Below, one piece after another: positions 62,547-64,000 of a DNA stretch of 64,000 nt. The notes under the pieces are model-generated. The model had not been told where the DNA came from. It made no database searches and saw only the letters and a program-made list of their open reading frames with translations. Where the stretch lies: the NCBI GenBank assembly GCA_037783545.1, contig JBBELK010001194.1, forward strand, positions 1 through 64,000, written 5' to 3'. The DNA is from Henricia sp. BOLD:AAB3569 (taxonomy: Eukaryota > Echinodermata > Asteroidea > Spinulosida > Echinasteridae). Position 1 is the stretch's first letter. Each line of letters opens with the position of its first letter. The position numbers and the translations under genes are program-made.

Positions 62547-62819
62547 GTGTGTCCCAAATGCCGGCAAATTTGGAAATCAAGGAATTTTCCAACCAACTTC
62601 AAATTTTGCATGCTCCAAACTGTATATATTCCGCACTTGTCATGCAAAATTGACAGATTTTCGCTAGGAAATGACGGAGAAATTTCAGAGTTTAGGGGAA
62701 ACGGAGCTCGGCTGCGTGGTTATTCCACTAACCGTGGCTGTTGGGACACCCTGCGCCGCGCTGGTGTACATTTGTACGGCCGTTGACTCACTCCATATTG
62801 AGACGGGAATTAGGTCAAC
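62547..62819 (+). repeat. Mosaic S monomer, copy 3
   Basis: Same combination of markers as at 53424 and 54813, inside the copied block 28. Confidence 0.85.
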
Positions 62820-63816
62820 GTGTGTCCCAAATTCCGGCAAATTTGGAAATCAAGGAATTTTCCAACCAACTTCAAATTTTGCATGCTCCAAACTGTATAT
62901 ATTCCGCACTTGTCATGCAAAATTGACAGATTTTCGCTGGGAAATGACGGAGAAATTTCAGAGTTTAGGGAAAACGGAGCTCGGCTGCGTGGTTATTCCA
63001 CTAACCGTGGCTGTTGGGACACCCTGCGCATGCGCCGCGCTGGTGTACATTTGTACGGCCGTTGACTCGCCCCAGATTGTGACGGGAATTAGGTCAAAGT
63101 GTGTCCCAAACGCCGGCAAATTTGGAAATCAAGGAATTTTCCAACCAACTTCAAATTTTGCATGCTCCAAACTGTATATATTCCGCACTTGTCATGCAAA
63201 ATTGACAGATTTTCGCTAGGAAATGACGGAGAAATTTCAGAGTTTAGGGAAAACGGAGCTCGGCTGCGTGGTTATTCCCCTAACCGTGGCTGTTGGGACA
63301 CCCTGCGCATGCCCCGCGCTGGTGTACATTTGTACGGCCGTTGACTCACCCCAGATTGTGACGGGAATTAGGTCAAAGTGTGTCCCAAATGCCGGCAAAT
63401 TTGGAAATCAAGGAATTTTCCAACCAACTTCAAATTTTGCATGCTCCAAACTGTATATATTCCGCACTTGTCATGCAAAATTGACAGATTTTCGCTAGGA
63501 AATGACGGAGAAATTTCAGAGTTTAGGGAAAACGGAGCTCGGCTGCGTGGTTATTCCCCTAACCGTGGCTGTTGGGACACCCTGCGCATGCCCCGCGCTG
63601 GTGTACATTTGTACGGCCGTTGACTCACCCCAGATTGTGACGGGAATTAGGTCAAAGTGTGTCCCAAATGCCGGCAAATTTGGAAATCAAGGAATTTTCC
63701 AACCAACTTCAAATTTTGCATGCTCCAAACTGTATATATTCCGCACTTGTCATGCAAAATTGACAGATTTTCGCTAGGAAATGACGGAGAAATTTCAGAG
63801 TTTAGGGAAAACGGAG

Positions 63817-63844
63817 ATCGGCTGCGTGGTTTTTCTTCTAACCA
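63817..63844 (+). other. Clustered-substitution patch, copy 4 with one extra change
   Basis: Carries the four changes plus an additional C-to-T (ttcttcta where the other copies have ttctccta). Confidence 0.9.
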
Positions 63845-64000
63845 TGGCTGTTGGGACACCCTGCGCATGCGCCGCGCTGGTGTACATTTGTACGGCCGTT
63901 GACTCATCCCAGATTGTGACGGGAATTAGGTCAAAGTGTGTCCCAAATGTCGGCAAATTTGGAAATCAAGGAATTTTCCAACCAACTTCAAATTTTGCAT

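Larger units (their letters stand above)
1..64000 (+). repeat. Satellite DNA array, 273/279-bp monomer, 231 complete copies
   Basis: The same sequence recurs head to tail across the entire window. Taking gtgtgtccc as the monomer start, copies begin at 4, 277, 550, 829 and so on to 63657, with a partial copy from 63936. Spacing is 273 or 279 bp except for eight one-base indels and three copies carrying a 51-bp internal duplication. Solving the total length for the hexamer gives 120 long and 111 short monomers. All copies face the same way. Adjacent copies differ by a few per cent at most by eye, which points to recent homogenisation. No gene, RNA gene, transposon or unique sequence interrupts the array. 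I do not recognise the family. Its role (centromeric, subtelomeric or other) cannot be read from the sequence. A satellite array in a eukaryotic nuclear genome is the most likely reading. Confidence 0.98.
60879..64000 (+). repeat. Block 28: copy of 51.8-56.3 kb with one 5-mer missing, cut by window end
   Basis: Monomers at 60879 (TAG, P), 61158 (TAG, patch), 61437 (TAG, P, V, ttttctaacc), 61716 (pre-H, cgcatgc), 61989 (H), 62268 (TAG, P), 62547 (mosaic), 62820 (H), 63099 and 63378 (TAG, P), 63657 (TAG, patch) and a partial V-type copy from 63936. From 61158 to about 62546 the match is to 52035-53423 (offset 9,123). From 62547 on it fits 54813-56266 better (offset 7,734). The difference, 1,389 bp, is exactly one 5-mer of block 26. 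Confidence 0.9.

Noticed and set aside
107..63907. Dozens of forward and reverse ORFs of 60-1,650 codons
   Set aside because: All are readings of the same monomer in different frames. They end wherever a TAG-type monomer, an indel or a fixed stop occurs, and they show no gene-like constraint or signals.
1..64000. CRISPR array
   Set aside because: Units are about 275 bp with no alternation of short repeats and unique spacers; the whole unit is repeated.
1..64000. Bacterial repeat-protein gene or phage tail-fibre gene
   Set aside because: About a quarter of the units carry an in-frame stop, there is no start or end domain, no ribosome binding site pattern, and no flanking gene in 64 kb.
1..64000. 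rDNA spacer repeats or 5S rDNA cluster
   Set aside because: No 5S, 18S or 28S sequence and no pol III A or B box fit; ggttattcccc only loosely recalls a B box and lacks the central bases.
1..64000. Tandem transposon or helitron-derived array
   Set aside because: No terminal repeats, target-site duplications or transposase-like reading. An origin from a mobile element cannot be excluded but nothing in the unit shows it.
1..64000. Assembly artefact generating the whole array
   Set aside because: Monomers carry many distinct, ordered private variants and the block copies have sharp boundaries, which a simple looping error would not give. Individual block copies could still be misassembled.

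Overview
The whole 64 kb window is one uninterrupted, head-to-tail array of a single satellite DNA family. From the left edge to the right edge I can phase 231 complete monomers (starts at positions 4, 277, 550 ... 63657) plus a truncated monomer from 63936 to 64000. All lie in the same orientation, with no inversion, foreign insertion, transposon, tRNA, rRNA or recognisable gene. Both array ends lie outside the window. Such arrays are typical of eukaryotic heterochromatin (pericentromeric, subtelomeric or sex-chromosomal), so I infer a eukaryotic nuclear genome. I cannot name the organism. The monomer is about 47% GC and keeps about 14 CpG in 273 bp, close to random expectation, so it shows no long-term loss of CpG by methylation.

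The monomer has two length alleles, short (S, 273 bp) and long (L, 279 bp), which differ by one hexamer around monomer position 207. From the spacing of the starts I calculate 120 L and 111 S. It has an AT-rich part (positions 1-160, about 40% GC) and a GC-rich part (161-273, about 57% GC), a perfect 11-bp inverted repeat, a TATATATT stretch, an AP-1/GCN4-like TGACTCA and several short palindromes.

Monomer subtypes used in the entries are: TAG (cgctagg instead of cgctggg); A (tttatgg, usually with gcttgtg and tgactcg); B (ttccgacc); G (ggggcacc with tgactcatcc); H (catattgag, gtcaacg and aattccgg across the junction into the monomer, preceded by a 'pre-H' monomer with gacagact); Q (ctccagattgag with gtcaacg); P (catgccccgcg); V (aatgtcggc); I (gatagat); R (atcaggg); GGC (catgcgcggcg).

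Layout. 1-4.8 kb holds an 11-mer of 3,021 bp and the start of its repeat. 5-14 kb is rich in A-B dimers with two adjacent 8-mers of 2,220 bp. 14-33 kb holds three long copies and one partial copy of a module marked by a private 51-bp internal duplication, with smaller tandem duplications of 558 and 825 bp between them. 33-46 kb holds haplotype blocks repeated at offsets 4,416, 1,662 and 5,526 and a 546-bp dimer duplication. 46-51 kb is a mixed zone with a 1,656-bp repeat. 51-57 kb and 60.9-64 kb are TAG/P-rich and are copies of each other. 57.0-60.9 kb is a tandem pair of 7-mers of 1,923 bp. There is no single fixed higher-order period. The picture is of nested unequal crossover or replication-based amplification of blocks of 2 to about 20 monomers.

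Because 273, 279 and the 51-bp duplication are all multiples of three, one forward frame stays open through many monomers (up to 1,650 codons). I judge these ORFs to be by-products of the repeat and not genes: about 64 monomers carry a TAG in that frame, some carry frameshifts, and amino-acid-changing variants are common.
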